In this document: piece by piece, positions 22,083 through 33,724 of the stretch
Layout: every line of letters starts with the position of its first letter
Position numbering within the stretch: position 1 is the first letter of the stretch
Assembly: GCF_050003625.1 (NCBI RefSeq)
Contig: NC_134399.1
Coordinates: 222,388,975-222,452,974, forward strand
DNA length: 64,000 nt
From: Haematobia irritans
Lineage: Eukaryota > Arthropoda > Insecta > Diptera > Muscidae
Direction: 5' to 3'
Translations under genes and position numbers: made by a program
The notes under the pieces: model-generated
The model's input: only the letters and a program-made list of their open reading frames with translations
What the model was told of the DNA's origin: nothing
Databases searched by the model: none

Positions 22083-23165
22083 CCCATATAAACCGACCTC
22101 CCGATTTGGGGTCTTGGGCTTATAGAAATCGTAGTTTTTATCCAATTTGCCTGAAATTTGAAATCTGGAGGTATTTTATGACCATAAAGAGATGTGCCAA
22201 AAATGGTGAGTATCGGTCCACGTTTTGGTATAGCCCCCATATAGACCGATCTCCCGATTTTACTTCTTGGGCTTATAGAAACCGCAGTTTTTATTCAATT
22301 TACCTGAAATTTGAAATCTAGAGGTATTGTAGGACCACAAATACGTGTGCCAAAAATTGTGATTATCGGTCCATATTTTGGTATAACGCCATATAGACCG
22401 ATCTCCCGATTTTACTTCTTGGGCTTATAGAAAACGCAGTTTTTATTTAATTTACCTGAAATTGGAAATCTAGAGGTATTGTAGGACCACAAATACGTGT
22501 GCCAAAAATTGTGAGTATCGGTCCATATTTTGGTATAGCCCCCATATAGACCTATCTCCCGATTTTATTTCTTGGGCTTATAGAAACCGCAGTTTTTATT
22601 CAATTTATCTGAAATTGGAAATCTAGAGGTATTGTAGGACCACAAATATGTGTGCCAAAAATTGTGAGTATCGGTCCATATTTTGGTATAGCCCCCATAT
22701 AGACCGATCTCCCGATTTTACTTCTTGGGCTTATAGAAACCGCAGTTTTTATTCAATTTACCTGAAATTGGAAATCTAGAGGTATTGTAGGACCACAAAT
22801 ACGTGTGCCAAAAATTGTGAGTATCGGTCCATATTATGGTATAGCCCCCATATAGACCGATTCCCCAATTTTACTTCTTGGGCTTCTAGAATCCGAAGTT
22901 TTTATCCTATTTGCCTGAAATTGGAAATCTAGAGGTATTTTCGGGTCACAAAGAGGTGTGCCGAAAATGGTGAGTATCGGTCCATATTTTAGTATAGCCC
23001 CCATAAGAACGATCTCCCGATTTAACTCCTTGGGTTTCTAGAAACCGTAGTTTTTATCTGATATGCCTGAAATTGTAAATATTCTGGTATTTTAGGCTCA
23101 CAAAAACGTGTATCGGATTAAGTTTTTATCGGTCCATTTGGTAATGCCTCCATATAGACCGACTT
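22083..23165 (+). repeat. 153-bp tandem array within INE-1-like element 2
   Basis: The word GACCGA/CCTA after CCCCATATA occurs at about 22091, 22245, 22396, 22549, 22702, 22855 and 23008; intervals are 154, 151, 153, 153, 153 and 153 bp. Units read ATCGGTCCATATTTTGGTAT, GCCCCCATATAGACCGATCT and so on. They are recognisably homologous to the units of element 1, which keep the same 153-bp period. Confidence 0.9.
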
Positions 23166-23521
23166 CACTTCTTGAGGGTGTAGAAGGCGCACTGATCATG
23201 AAAATTGCTTGAAACTCAGTGTAAAATTTCCAGATTTTACTTCTACAGATTTAAGATTTCAAATCAAGACGTTATTTTATAATTTTCTTGCACACTTACA
23301 AGAGATGTTAATGATTCCTCTAAACCTCAAACAAAAATGGTTCTTATAAATCCAGAATCTGATATAGTCCTCATAGGTGAAATCTTTAAATTTATCTTCG
23401 GGTTGTGTCCTCAAGTCCTCAAGCCCTCCTGAAATTTCAAAGGAAACCCTAATATTTGGTTCATGGTGGTGGGTATTTAAGATTCGGCCCGGCCGAACTT
23501 ACTGCTGTATATACTTGTTTT

Positions 23522-24139
23522 GTTTTGTTTTGTTCCTGACTAGGCTGTTAGTTTCGTTGCAATAAAGTCTTGTTTAGTGAACAAAATGAGCTTAAGTTAC
23601 ATTCACAAGAAGCCACTTTGAAAAATCCATATGTTTTGCAAGAAAGTAAAAAGGGATCAATAGCCAGGGAATATTTATTCAATTGTAATATGAAGTAAAA
23701 ACATAAGGCCTAGAACAGTGGTTTCAATGTGATTTTTGTGTCAATTATTCAATTGGAATAGCAAAATAAAAACTGTGAAGAGCAGATAAACTGCAATTTT
23801 TGGGACCTAAAAACCGAAATATTATCTCCTTGCCTAGGTATATTTTCTGTACTCCTAAAGCCGACTAAGATTTTCAAAAATATCCATTTTTGAATATAAT
23901 TAATATTTTCTTAATGTTATTCCAAAACAGTCATGCGCCATTCAGCCATTCAGAATAAAAAAATCTATGTGACCTATATAAAAAAAATAGTTTTGATAAA
24001 AGGAAGACACTTAAATATCGTTAGGTTAATTAGAAAATGAATTCCAATTCCATGAATTCTTCATAAAAAAATAAAAAAATTTCTATAAAAACTGTTTTGG
24101 ACGCAACTCTCTTGTTCTTCGACGTTAATAAATCGAACT
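23522..24139. other. Unique AT-rich DNA, no gene seen
   Basis: No repeat or coding signal recognised. Confidence 0.4.
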
Positions 24140-24455
24140 CTGTTAAGCGAATATCAAAATATATCACTCTCAATATGATTTTCGTTGTGCAAGAGAATAA
24201 GAGTTTAACGAAATAAACATCACTCCCTTGGGATGAAAAGAAAAAGAGTTCTGTTAAGTGAATGTTAATAAATATCTCCCATAAGATGCTTTTCGTTACG
24301 AGAGAGAATAAGAGATTAATGGAATAAACATTACTCACTTAAGATGAAAGGGAAAAGAGCTCTGTTAAGTGAATGTTAAAATAGATCTCTCATAATGGTT
24401 ATGTGAGAGAATAAAATATTAATAAAATGAACAAGAAAAGAGTACACTAAGGCAA
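24140..24455. repeat. 111-bp tandem repeat, ~2.8 units
   Basis: CTGTTAAG starts units at 24140, 24251 and 24362, exactly 111 bp apart. Units contain CTCTCATAA, GAGAGAATAAGAG and AAAAGAG words. The period is a multiple of three, so the minus-strand frame at 24030-24338 stays open with a visible internal repeat (LLFS..TK.IL); it is not a gene candidate. Confidence 0.85.
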
Positions 24456-26903
24456 ATTATTAATATAAATTCTGTATAAACGTGTTACAGCAAAAATAAA
24501 TTGAATAAATAACTAAATTAAATATACAAAACAATAATAATTCGAATACTAGTTAAATAATCGGCATGTACTATGAAATTAATCATTAAATAATAAGATA
24601 TCTAATTTTAAAATAAAGTACATCACTTTATTCAACTGATACATGTTCTCTTCTTAATGACATATTGATTAAAATTTCACTCCATTTGGACCCACTGTAT
24701 GCACAAAAGTTTTTGCTGACACACATTTATACTATGGCTTCCTATTCACACAAGCTGAGAAATGCTTAATGAGTTTAAAATGTTTGCCCAGTCAGATTAG
24801 TTTCCTAATTTAGGTGATGTCAACAATGTAAGCAGGTTGCAGATAGTCCTATGCTCTATACAATTCCCCCGGTCAATTGCGTTTACTGATGACATTTGCT
24901 TGGGCAATTGTTGTTAAGGCATTGCATGTGTTTCGTACTCATTAAAAAGAAAAATCATCCTCCTTCTTTTTGTAGAGATATTTTCCCTATGCTCTGGATT
25001 GGTGAGAGGCTTGTCAGTGGTTCTTAAAAGACATAAGGCAGACATACGGTTTTGAAAAAAGAGATTTGTGATGATGTCTATGTTTAAGGCTTCAAAGAGT
25101 TGAAAAAAAAAATGCTGAGCAGGCAATACACTTTGAATTTTTTCTTATATGTTGGGATATATACAGAAGCCAAGTCACACATACACACACACACACATTA
25201 AAGCCCCCACATTAATTTGTGTAAAACATCTAATAATGATCAATTTTATGGCTATGAAGAAAACAATTAAAATATTTAATTTGTATCGTTCAGAAGGAAA
25301 GACACACAGCCAGTCATCTAATTCGATATTCAGCTGCTGATCTTAGCAGCCAGCAGCAAACGATGATAGTCCTCAACACAATCTAATAAATTAATTAAAA
25401 GATTTGCCATCGTTGGCAGTTTGAATGGTGGCAATGTTGTTGTAGTTGTTGTTGTTGCTATTTTTGTTTTTGTATATTTTATTCATATAATTAAAATAGA
25501 AAAAGCAACTAATTAGCGTTTGTTTCTCTCTGTAAAATGTTGTTAAAAGCGCACGACTTTGCGCGATCCATTGGCTGGCCATAGTAGAAAAAATGCATCT
25601 TCCCTGCCCTGCTCTCGACATCGATATAGACGATGGATGAATGCGAACAGTTTGGCGGTATATGTCTATTTAGTGTACCCTCTATCTTTTGTGACGGCCG
25701 GACTGTCAGCCTGTCAGACAACAAGCCTTGCTGCCTACGTCGTTTTGGCGTTAAGTGTAGTATTTTTTCATTAAAATAATTTTAATTAAAATGTTTTTTT
25801 TTGTCCGTAGACTGTGATTATACAACTTAAAGTAGAGAAGGAGGAGGCCATTGCCGTCACACCAACACCATCTAGACATTAGTGCAGCAATGCCACACTA
25901 CTAACAGGCTAGATTGATTTATTAATTCATTGAGAAAGAGAACGAAGAAGAAGCATATAGAGAGAGAACAATAAGTGCAGCAACAAATTCAAAACTACCG
26001 GCTGCTGAGAATAGTTATGATTTTATTTACGTATTGCAGTTATTTGGTTTCTTCATGAGAATATGAATATTATACCATGGCATCGAAGCAAGTGAAGTGT
26101 GGTCGGGCATATAGTGTGATGATTATTCATATTAATATTTTTTATTAAATAACTGAATAGCCGCCCAATACATTTGCCCGTAAGATATGCATATTCAACA
26201 AATGGATTTTTTTCAATTGCTTTAAACTGTAATCAATTATATGATTAAGAATTGCAATTGCTACCTTATAGCCGATTGCAACTATTAACTTAATTTTATA
26301 ATCCTCCACACTCTGATAATTGCAAAATTTTGATTTGACAATTTTAAAAAGAAAATGGATTTAAGGCACTCTGGGGAAATGAGTTAAACTTTTTAGTCTT
26401 CGTTATTACCACACAAATGTTCTGCTACTGTGGAAAATTTCTGTAAATCAACTAATTTTATTAACTATTAAAATAAAGCTAAATTCACTGTAGAAAGTTC
26501 CATTGAATTTTTTTTTCAGAGGTAGGAACTACGTAAAGTCGTTTAATAATAAGGTGGCATCACTGAAACTGCTGCATAAGAACTTTAGATGAAAGTATTC
26601 TTTACATGTTATATTTAACTTCTATTATTTGAAATTTACGATAAACTTGAGAATGGAACTCTTTATTATTAAACTAAAAATAGATCCGAATGTAAAATTT
26701 TGTATGAGAGAGAGCTTCACGAAATGTAGCATATTAAAACATTGTTGCCGGGTTTATTTTTTGAAATGATAATTTTTGGGAAAGTTTAATTGATTGAGAA
26801 AAACATAAATTACGGAAAAATATATACAAAAAATAGTTCCACATACTCAAAAAAATTAAATCTGTAGCCAATTTAACTCTATTTTAGTTTAAAGGTATTA
26901 TTA
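24456..26903. other. Unique DNA, no gene seen
   Basis: Contains a CA microsatellite at about 25174-25198. The frames at 25391-25774 overlap on both strands without domains. Nothing else recognised. Confidence 0.4.
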
Positions 26904-28180
26904 AAGGGTGATACGGTCAAAATTTGGTCAAGGGAAAACGCATGTAAATCGGTGAAATCGTTTAGTTAAAAAATCAAATTAGATTTCTTTTTCAAGTTCA
27001 ATTAGTATAAAATTCAGGAAAAATATTCAGTTAGGCTTTCGCTTTTCCAAATCCGAATTGCCGGGCCTCACGCTTGACACCTGCCATCAGATTTTGTACA
27101 GCCATCTTGTCCACTTTCTTCGCCGCAGAAAGCCAGTTTGCCTTGAACTGCTGCTCGTCCTTAGCAGTTTTTTTGGCCTTCTTTAGGTTCCGCTTGACAA
27201 TAGCCCAGTATTTCTCAATTGGGCGGAGCTCTGGCGTGTTGGGAGGGTTCTTGTCCTTGGGAACCACCTGCACGTTGTTGTCGGCGTACCACTCCATGGC
27301 CTTTTTACCGTAATGGCAAGATGCCAAATCCGGCCAAAACAGTACGGAACAACCGTGTTTCTTCAGGAAAGGCAGCAGATATTTATTCAAACACTCTTTC
27401 ACGTAAATTTCTTGGTTGACAGTCCCGGAAGCTATGAAAATGCTGCTTTTCAAGCCACAGGTACAGATGGCTTGCCAAACTAGATATTTCTTAGCGAACT
27501 TTGACAGTTTTATGTGCTTGAAAATATCTGCTACCATTCCCCTTCCTTTTGCCGTATAAAACTCCTGTCCCGGAAGCTGCTTGTGGTCGGCTTTGACGTA
27601 GGTTTCGTCGTCCATTACCACGCAGTCAAACTTCGTCAGCATCGTCGGGGATCGCGCTTTGGCCGTCGTATTTTGTTTATCATCGCGATTTGGAGTCACT
27701 ACCTTCTTGTAAGTCGATAGTCCAGCTCGTTTTTTGGCTCGATGCACGGTTGTAGACGATACACCCAGCTTATTTGCGGCATCTCGGAGAGAGAGGTTAG
27801 GGTTTCGCTTGAAACTACCGATAACTCTCTTTATCGTCTCAGCGGCTTCCGGTTTTCGATTTCCCCACGATCCAGACTTCCTGGCTGTCGACAAACGTTC
27901 CCCAAACACTTTAATTACATTTGTAACGGTTGATTTGGCAACTTTTAGCGATTTTGCCAGCTTTGCGTGTGAGTAGCTCGGCTTTTCGCGATGCGCGAGC
28001 AAAATTTTTATACGCTGCTCTTCTTGCTTGGACGGCATTTTGACAACTGAAGAGTGAATTCCAAAATCAAAATAGGAGCAACATTCTACACACACACACC
28101 TTCAAAATGAGGGGTGTTCAGGTTTTTTTAATGCAAAATTGAAAGAAATACGTCAAGTTTATTTTGACCGTATCACCCTT
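26904..28180 (-). mobile_element. DD37E Tc1/mariner element (ITmD37E type), copy 1
   Basis: A complete 1277-bp element. The termini are inverted repeats beginning AAGGGTGATACGGTCAAAAT (20 bp perfect here), each bordered by a TA target duplication (26902-26903 and 28181-28182). Compared with copy 2, the right terminal repeat has lost 11 bp (TTGGTCAATAT), which shortens the perfect match from 28 to 20 bp. It encodes one transposase gene on the minus strand. Length and TA target agree with known dipteran ITmD37E elements. It lies about 90 bp from a SINE. Confidence 0.93.
27031..28038 (-). CDS. DD37E transposase (Tc1/mariner superfamily), intact frame
   Basis: A 335-residue transposase that would bind the element's terminal repeats and cut and paste it into TA sites. 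The start chosen is the ATG at 28038 (MPSKQEEQRIK); the open frame extends 19 codons upstream to another ATG, but copy 2 and family similarity support MPSK. A helix-turn-helix lies at about residues 20-45 (YSHAKLAKSLKVAKSTVTNV), a basic GNRK linker near 59-62, and a second helix-turn-helix at about 82-104 (LSLRDAANKLGVSSTTVHRA). Catalytic residues are D144 (MDDET), D237 (WPDLASCHYG) and E275 (ELRPIEKYW), with exactly 37 residues between the last two. KRNLKKAKKTAK near 282-293 could be a nuclear signal. Relative to copy 2 it lacks four codons around the RRLYT motif (near residue 130), so activity is doubtful despite the open frame. Confidence 0.92.
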   Translation of the reverse strand: MPSKQEEQRIKILLAHREKPSYSHAKLAKSLKVAKSTVTNVIKVFGERLSTARKSGSWGNRKPEAAETIKRVIGSFKRNPNLSLRDAANKLGVSSTTVHRAKKRAGLSTYKKVVTPNRDDKQNTTAKARSPTMLTKFDCVVMDDETYVKADHKQLPGQEFYTAKGRGMVADIFKHIKLSKFAKKYLVWQAICTCGLKSSIFIASGTVNQEIYVKECLNKYLLPFLKKHGCSVLFWPDLASCHYGKKAMEWYADNNVQVVPKDKNPPNTPELRPIEKYWAIVKRNLKKAKKTAKDEQQFKANWLSAAKKVDKMAVQNLMAGVKREARQFGFGKAKA

Positions 28181-28273
28181 TATTATATTAAAAATTTTCC
28201 AATATGAGAAAGTTACCTTGACTCTAATAATTTTAAATTAACAAAAAAATATACAAAATTGAATTCATAAAGA

Positions 28274-28608
28274 GAGTCGCCGTGGTGCAATGGTTAGCAT
28301 GCCCGCCTTGCATACACAAGGTCGTGGATTCGATTCCTGCTTCGACCGAACACCAAAAAGTTTTTCAGCGGTGGATTATCCCACCTCAGTAATGCTGATG
28401 ACATTTCTAAGGGTTTCAAAGCTTCTCTAAGTGGTTTCACTGCATTGTGGAACGCCGTTCGGACTCGGCTATAAAAAGGAAGTCCCTTGTCATTGAGCTT
28501 AACATGGAATCAGGCAGCACTCAGTGATAAGAGTTAATGTGGTATCACAATGGACTAAACAGTCTAAGTGAACCTGATACATCGGGCTGCCACCAACCTA
28601 ACCTAACG
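28274..28608 (+). mobile_element. tRNA-derived SINE, full length with target duplication
   Basis: A 335-bp element flanked by an exact 8-bp duplication CATAAAGA (28266-28273 and 28609-28616). The head is tRNA-like: A box TGGTGCAATGG at 28283-28293, B box GGATTCGATTCC at 28326-28337, and an anticodon-arm-like CCCGCCTTGCATACACAAGG, suggesting a tRNA-Ala(UGC)-type ancestor. The body follows (TTTTTCAGCGGTGGATTATC, ACTCGGCTATAAAAAGGAAG, CATCGGGCTGCCACC) and the tail is AACCTAACCTAAC instead of poly-A. It would be transcribed by RNA polymerase III from the internal boxes and mobilised by a LINE partner. The intact head and exact duplication suggest a fairly young insertion. Confidence 0.88.
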
Positions 28609-28649
28609 CATAAAGATTAATTGAATTATTTAAAAAATAAATTAATTTA

Positions 28650-29064
28650 AAAATATTGTCGTTGGGCCAAAGATTTCATTTACTTAAAATACGAATGTGA
28701 TTTTTTCTTAGCAGGGAAGATGCATTTTCTTGATATTCAGTTAAGTCCAAAAGCCCATAAACTTTTCTACTTAAAAATGGGTAAATGGAAAATTTTGTTT
28801 GACTAAGGCCAACTTGGCTTTAATAATTCTAATTTTTTCTACTTTCTACTCGAACTCGAGCCTGAACACGAAAAAAAGTTGAAGAAACAAATAAGTTAAA
28901 ATTTGTTTCCTAGAATTAAGTACGCAAAATTTCAAATTTAAAAAAGAATTGTATGTTAAAATTATCCTTACTTGAATTCTCCGCATCTTTGGCTCGGAAT
29001 AAATACCACAATCATTAGTGTAAAGATGAACTCTTTTTAACCGGGAATGTGTTTCTTTTCAGTG
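28650..29064 (+). repeat. Repeat family A, copy 3 (internally deleted)
   Basis: Shares AATATTGTCGT, AAGATTTCAT, AAAATACGAATG, TTAAAATTATCCTTA, TTCTCCGCATCTTTGGCTCG and the CAGTG end with copies 1 and 2, but is about 230 bp shorter. It abuts repeat family B. Confidence 0.7.
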
Positions 29065-29480
29065 TAATGAATTTTCTTGAATTTGTTGAAAAATATATGG
29101 TTGCAAATTTTTGTAGACAAAGCCGACTCATTCATTCATTTTGGGTTTAGTGAATTTCCCGAATTAATTCTGATAATTGGTTGATAGTTTTGCTGCAAGT
29201 AGATGATGCTGATGAGGAATGTGGTAATTCCGAAACAACTGTCCATCGAACCGTCTTGCAATCTATGGGGCTTTGCCCAAATAAATTTGACAAGCATAAT
29301 TTTCCTCTGTTGGTTAAGCTACACTTGTAGTTTACTCAATGCATGGTTTTAAGTAGAAATCAAAACAACAATTATGAAAAATATTTCCGTGATTTTGGCG
29401 TTTGTAATACAGTTTAGTTAAAAGTTTCTAAAATTAACCTACATTTTTCTTCCTGGTGGGTTCACTTTTTTTTAGAGTGT
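29060..29480 (-). repeat. Repeat family B, longer copy (inverted)
   Basis: Reverse-complement relative of 4514-4687. On the minus strand it starts ACACTCTAAAAAAAAGTGAA, CCCACCAGGAAG and ends ACAAATTCAAGAAAATTCAT, TACACTG. The middle includes AAACAACTGTCCATCGAACC and GTTGGTTAAGCTACACTTGT (plus strand), text I associate with repeats common in muscid genomes. The shared CAGTGTAAT at its junction with family A suggests one inserted at the other's end. Confidence 0.65.
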
Positions 29481-32400
29481 AGACAAACAAAAATTGCACA
29501 TATGAAATGCTGGGCAGGGAATAGTTAAGATAAATATACTCTACTTTGAATCTAGATAAAGTAAGTTGATATTCGTCTTCATCTCCTATTTCTTATTCCA
29601 TGATAAATACCACCATAAATTTAATATCAACTATTCCATGAGTTAAAATGACGGTGTGGCAACACTGGTTTCATTCCTACTTTGTCGTTGTTTCTCACAT
29701 ACTGAACACTTGCTTGCTTAATGACTCGAAAATGCTTCTTTCAAAATAATGCTTAATTAAATGCATTTTATTAATAAACAATTATTTAATATTTATTGCT
29801 TTTTATAAATTAATGAAATAATGAAGTAAAATTCAACATAATTGGTTACCGCAAACAATATCTCCAATTATTCACATGCAGTAACTAGAGAAGAGTCTAC
29901 AAAGTAGTGGAGAACGAGAGAGAATACAAGGGGGCACATTTGTATATGGATATACCTACTCTACTGCAATGAAACCAATAAACAAACAGCAGATCAACCG
30001 ATTTGACACGGCCAGACCATATTCACATGTGCATGGATGCATGGTGGATGTATGGTCGGTCATCTGTCTGTCTCTCTGACCGTCTGCCTCTACATATGAA
30101 CATATCGCATAATTATATTTCTGTTTGATTATCAATTTAAACACAATACGACAATCGCAGCAAATTTGTGATGTGAATGAGAACGGCAGAGGGGGTTGTA
30201 CGAATGGTAGCGGGGTGCTGATATCAAGCTCCCTCTTTGATGTCGTCTTTCGGTTTGTTTTGTTGTCTACTTATTTGTGGCTACCAATTGCAAGCAATTA
30301 AGCATCTTATATTTTATTATTATTCGTTGTTATTTTTGCTATTTATTTTTAAATAAGGAAAATACAATTATAATAATCTCAATTAATGTATTAATGACAT
30401 TTTGTTTATTCTTGTTGATGTTTTTCTTTCTGCTTTTTTTGTTTTTTTGCTCTTGACGATTTTTAATTTAATTAAAATGTATATGCAAACAAAAACACTT
30501 ATAACCCACAAAGACAAGCCCTCTTTCGGGGGGAGACTGGGGTGTTAATGACATTACTTTCTAGTCACTCAATCTCTTAAACTGTCAATCGCCATGTGAT
30601 CGAAAATAAACAACAAATTTATGAATGGTTGTCGATGGGTCGCATGTCGCTCTGTCTAGTCTTTTGCGCCAATTGGCGCTTTAATTCACTTGATTTATTT
30701 ACCAAGTGAAAAGTTTTTCATTAGCTGTTCATTCTTCGATGGCCAACGAAAGCCTTTGTTGAATCCTTCCCCTAAAATTTGTGTCTTCTCGTAGCATTAA
30801 TCGATTTTTATCACCGATCAGTAGAGATGATGATCAGCCACTTAAGGCTGGGTGTGAAAAGTAAATTAATGACTTTAGTTGCGTGCTGTTGGCACTGCTA
30901 CAAACAGAAAATGACACATATTCATGTTCGAGAATGAAAATAGACAGCCAAAGCGGCAACACCATATACTACACAGAGGCGGCGCTGAAACGATTTTTAT
31001 GATGTTGACAACAAGCTATTTATTAAATTGTCTTTGTATTACGAAACTGAGGAAACGAAATCGATATATTGATAAGATTTTGGTCTAAATGAAAAATTTC
31101 GAAGTATTCCCCTAGAGTATTTTTGGTAAATTTCGTATGACACAATATTTAATGGATTTGACAGGAGATGAATATAATTGTAGACCCAAAAAATTTTTGG
31201 TAGTGGACTTGCAATGTGGTATCGATATTTTCACAATTGTCTATGGTACACAGAAAAAAGGTCGTGTATTCTTATATAAGATGAACTCGCAAATAATTTG
31301 TTCTATTTGTTCACACAAAGTTTTGCTTAAAATAAGTATGAACCAAAAATTAGTTCAAACGCCAATATCCCGGAAATAAAGTTAAAAATTAAGAAAATGT
31401 TAGAATTATTTGAAATGAAAAAAATCGTAACAGGAGTTTTAGTATTTTCTTCCTTGTTTTTCATGGGAGAAAATATATAATTTTATGAATTTACATACAT
31501 ATATTAAATACCGCTATCGTATAATAGCTTTGATTTGAGATTAAAAAATTGATAATGCATACACTCAAATTTGATTTAGCACTGGCAGTTTATTGGCAAT
31601 ACTTATTCGACCTACATTTATTTCCCCAGAAAAAATATACATATTGCAAACGACTAATTGTCTAACCAACGCAAATATTTACATCCCATTCCCTTTATTT
31701 CTTCGCTATTGATTGTCATTCGTCAATGTCTTTAAGTAGTAGTCTATTAAAATTAATTTTTAAAAAATACTGCCAACAATTTTTAAATCAATAACAATCA
31801 ATTTAAATTCTCCTAAAATAAATTTCATTCCCCTTCCAAATGTATCTGTCTGTTCAAATCTAAGATATTTTAATTGCAGTTGTTTTACTATTTTTTTCAT
31901 GAGATAGGTGTCAATCACTGTAATTTGCAATGACATTTACATTTTACTTAAACATTGACCGAGACAAGAAACGACCACCACATCCGAAGATGGTGAGCAA
32001 CAACAAAAAAGACAAATACCACAAAGTATTCTTCAATTAATAACAACAAACGATGTAAACAAGCCAGGTACATAGTTGTGTGCTCGCTATTCTTAACTTG
32101 CGTACATCTTCATGTGTTTAACATTCATTAGAAATGGTGGTGGTGGTGTTGTTGTTGTTATTATTTATCCCACTGTTTAGTGATTGTTGTTGTTGTTTTG
32201 GGTACTGTTAATGCTACAAATATGCTCCACATAAAGACATAATTGCCAATTGTCAAGTTTACGATGAATATGTAGTTGTATTTGTTACTCTATCGTTTCT
32301 CCCAATATTACAGCTTGTACGATATGCAACAACAACAACAACATGAACATATATAATGGCTACATACTAAATGAAACAAATACTAAGTGCGATACACTTT

Positions 32401-33724
32401 ATCTTTTCATTAAATGGTGAGAGCGGTGAAGTGTTTACCTTTAATACATTATTACACCTTTAGAGCAAACAAGAGAGGGGAGAGTAAGAAACCCCAACTC
32501 CTTTCATATCAGCCGGTTCTATGTGAAAATACCAACCAGCAGAAATGGCAACAACCACACAAACAAACGACAATTCTCTGATCTATACGTAGGTTTGTCG
32601 CGAAAAATGCTTGATTATTGGGCCGGTTGCTTGTTTACTTGCCTTATGCCCCACTAGCGGGTAAATAAATGGTGGATGGATGTGGATCACCAATGAGTGA
32701 ACATTGAGTGTCAACAATGTTGGGTACCGGCATCATTTGGCATTCTTGAGGTTCTCTCCTTGAATTTGTGAGTGTGTGTGACAATGTTTTTAACATTATT
32801 AGCTTCATTAACGTACCAATTGTTGCCCTTATTTCGTAAAATGGAGCTCTTTGTTTTTTTTTTTCACTCTAAAGCCCCGTTCATTTTATGTCTAAATCGA
32901 ATGTCAGCGATATAGAGTAATGGCAGCAGGGAGGATTGGAGAGGTTATTCGCCAAACTGCAACATGTGCGTGAATTTTGTTCTCTTATACTATGGGCAAA
33001 GTAAAGCAAGGCAAGTTGCTTGCCAATGGGACAGACTGCCTTGTGTATTTCCTTGCCGGTAGAGGCAGCCTATCCATCCTCTTCAAGTAGTAATAATTGG
33101 CTTCAATGAGTTTCGTAATTGTTTTTGGTTTAATGATGTCTTGCATTTCATTTAATCATTTTGTTGATGCTGTGTTCTGGTTTCGTTTATTTTTTGTATG
33201 TTGTATGTGTTTTCATTGCCATCCTCATCCAGCAGCAAAAATTTTGATGTTATTTTGTGGAGGATGATTTGGGAAGTTTTGGGAAAGAAAATGTTATGAA
33301 GCTTTATTTTTCCAATGAGAAATTCCATCATGTTAGATTTCGGATTTCCAGAAAATTTTGCAGGACTACTGTAGGGTTTGGCAAATAGAGAAGATAAGAA
33401 GGCTGACTCCCTTGGTGAAATACCGCTTTCTTCTTTTATGATAAAATCCAGCGGGGCTTTTGTCAGGGAATAAAGCCGACAAATTTTGGAGAAGATAACC
33501 ATACCTCTGAGGGAAGTTTATCTTCATGGTGGCAATATTTGTAGATTTTTTTGTACTTAAATTTAAATTGGTTTTTGATAAACTTTTATTTATTGTGTGA
33601 CAAAAAAAAATCGCATTTTCAGAGAGGAGCGAAAAATTAAAAGGCGACGTAACAGTCTAGGGTTAATTTGAATTTATAGAGGATAATTAACCCGCGCCGA
33701 TTAGAAAAATATGTATCAGCCACA
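29481..33724. other. Unique DNA, no gene seen
   Basis: A long stretch of 4.2 kb without recognisable repeats apart from simple ones: GGTGGTGGTGGTGTTGTTGT at about 32137-32158 and CAACAACAACAACAACA at about 32325-32342. The open frames at 31137-31379 and 33152-33502 (minus, 116 codons) lack recognisable domains; the latter is the longest domain-free frame outside repeats here and could be checked for homology. I see no promoter, splice pair or codon bias supporting a gene. Confidence 0.4.

Larger units (their letters stand above)
21767..23521 (+). mobile_element. INE-1/DINE-1-like Helentron (HINE), element 2
   Basis: Starts TTTTTATACCCACCACCATA, GGGGGTATAA, GTCATTCCGTTTGTAACGCA, then CCGACTATATAAAGTATATA and TTCTTGATCAGGGAG, followed by ATGTCCGTCTGTCCGTCTG. 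This run is very close to the Drosophila INE-1 head as remembered (TATAAAGTATATATATTCTT, GATCAGG, GTCCGTCTGTCC). The middle is a 153-bp tandem array. The 3' end has the hairpin TTCGGCC-C-GGCCGAA, CTTACTGCTGTATATACTTG and T-rich flanking DNA. No protein coding is expected in HINEs. Element 1 has the same architecture with diverged units. Confidence 0.85.
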
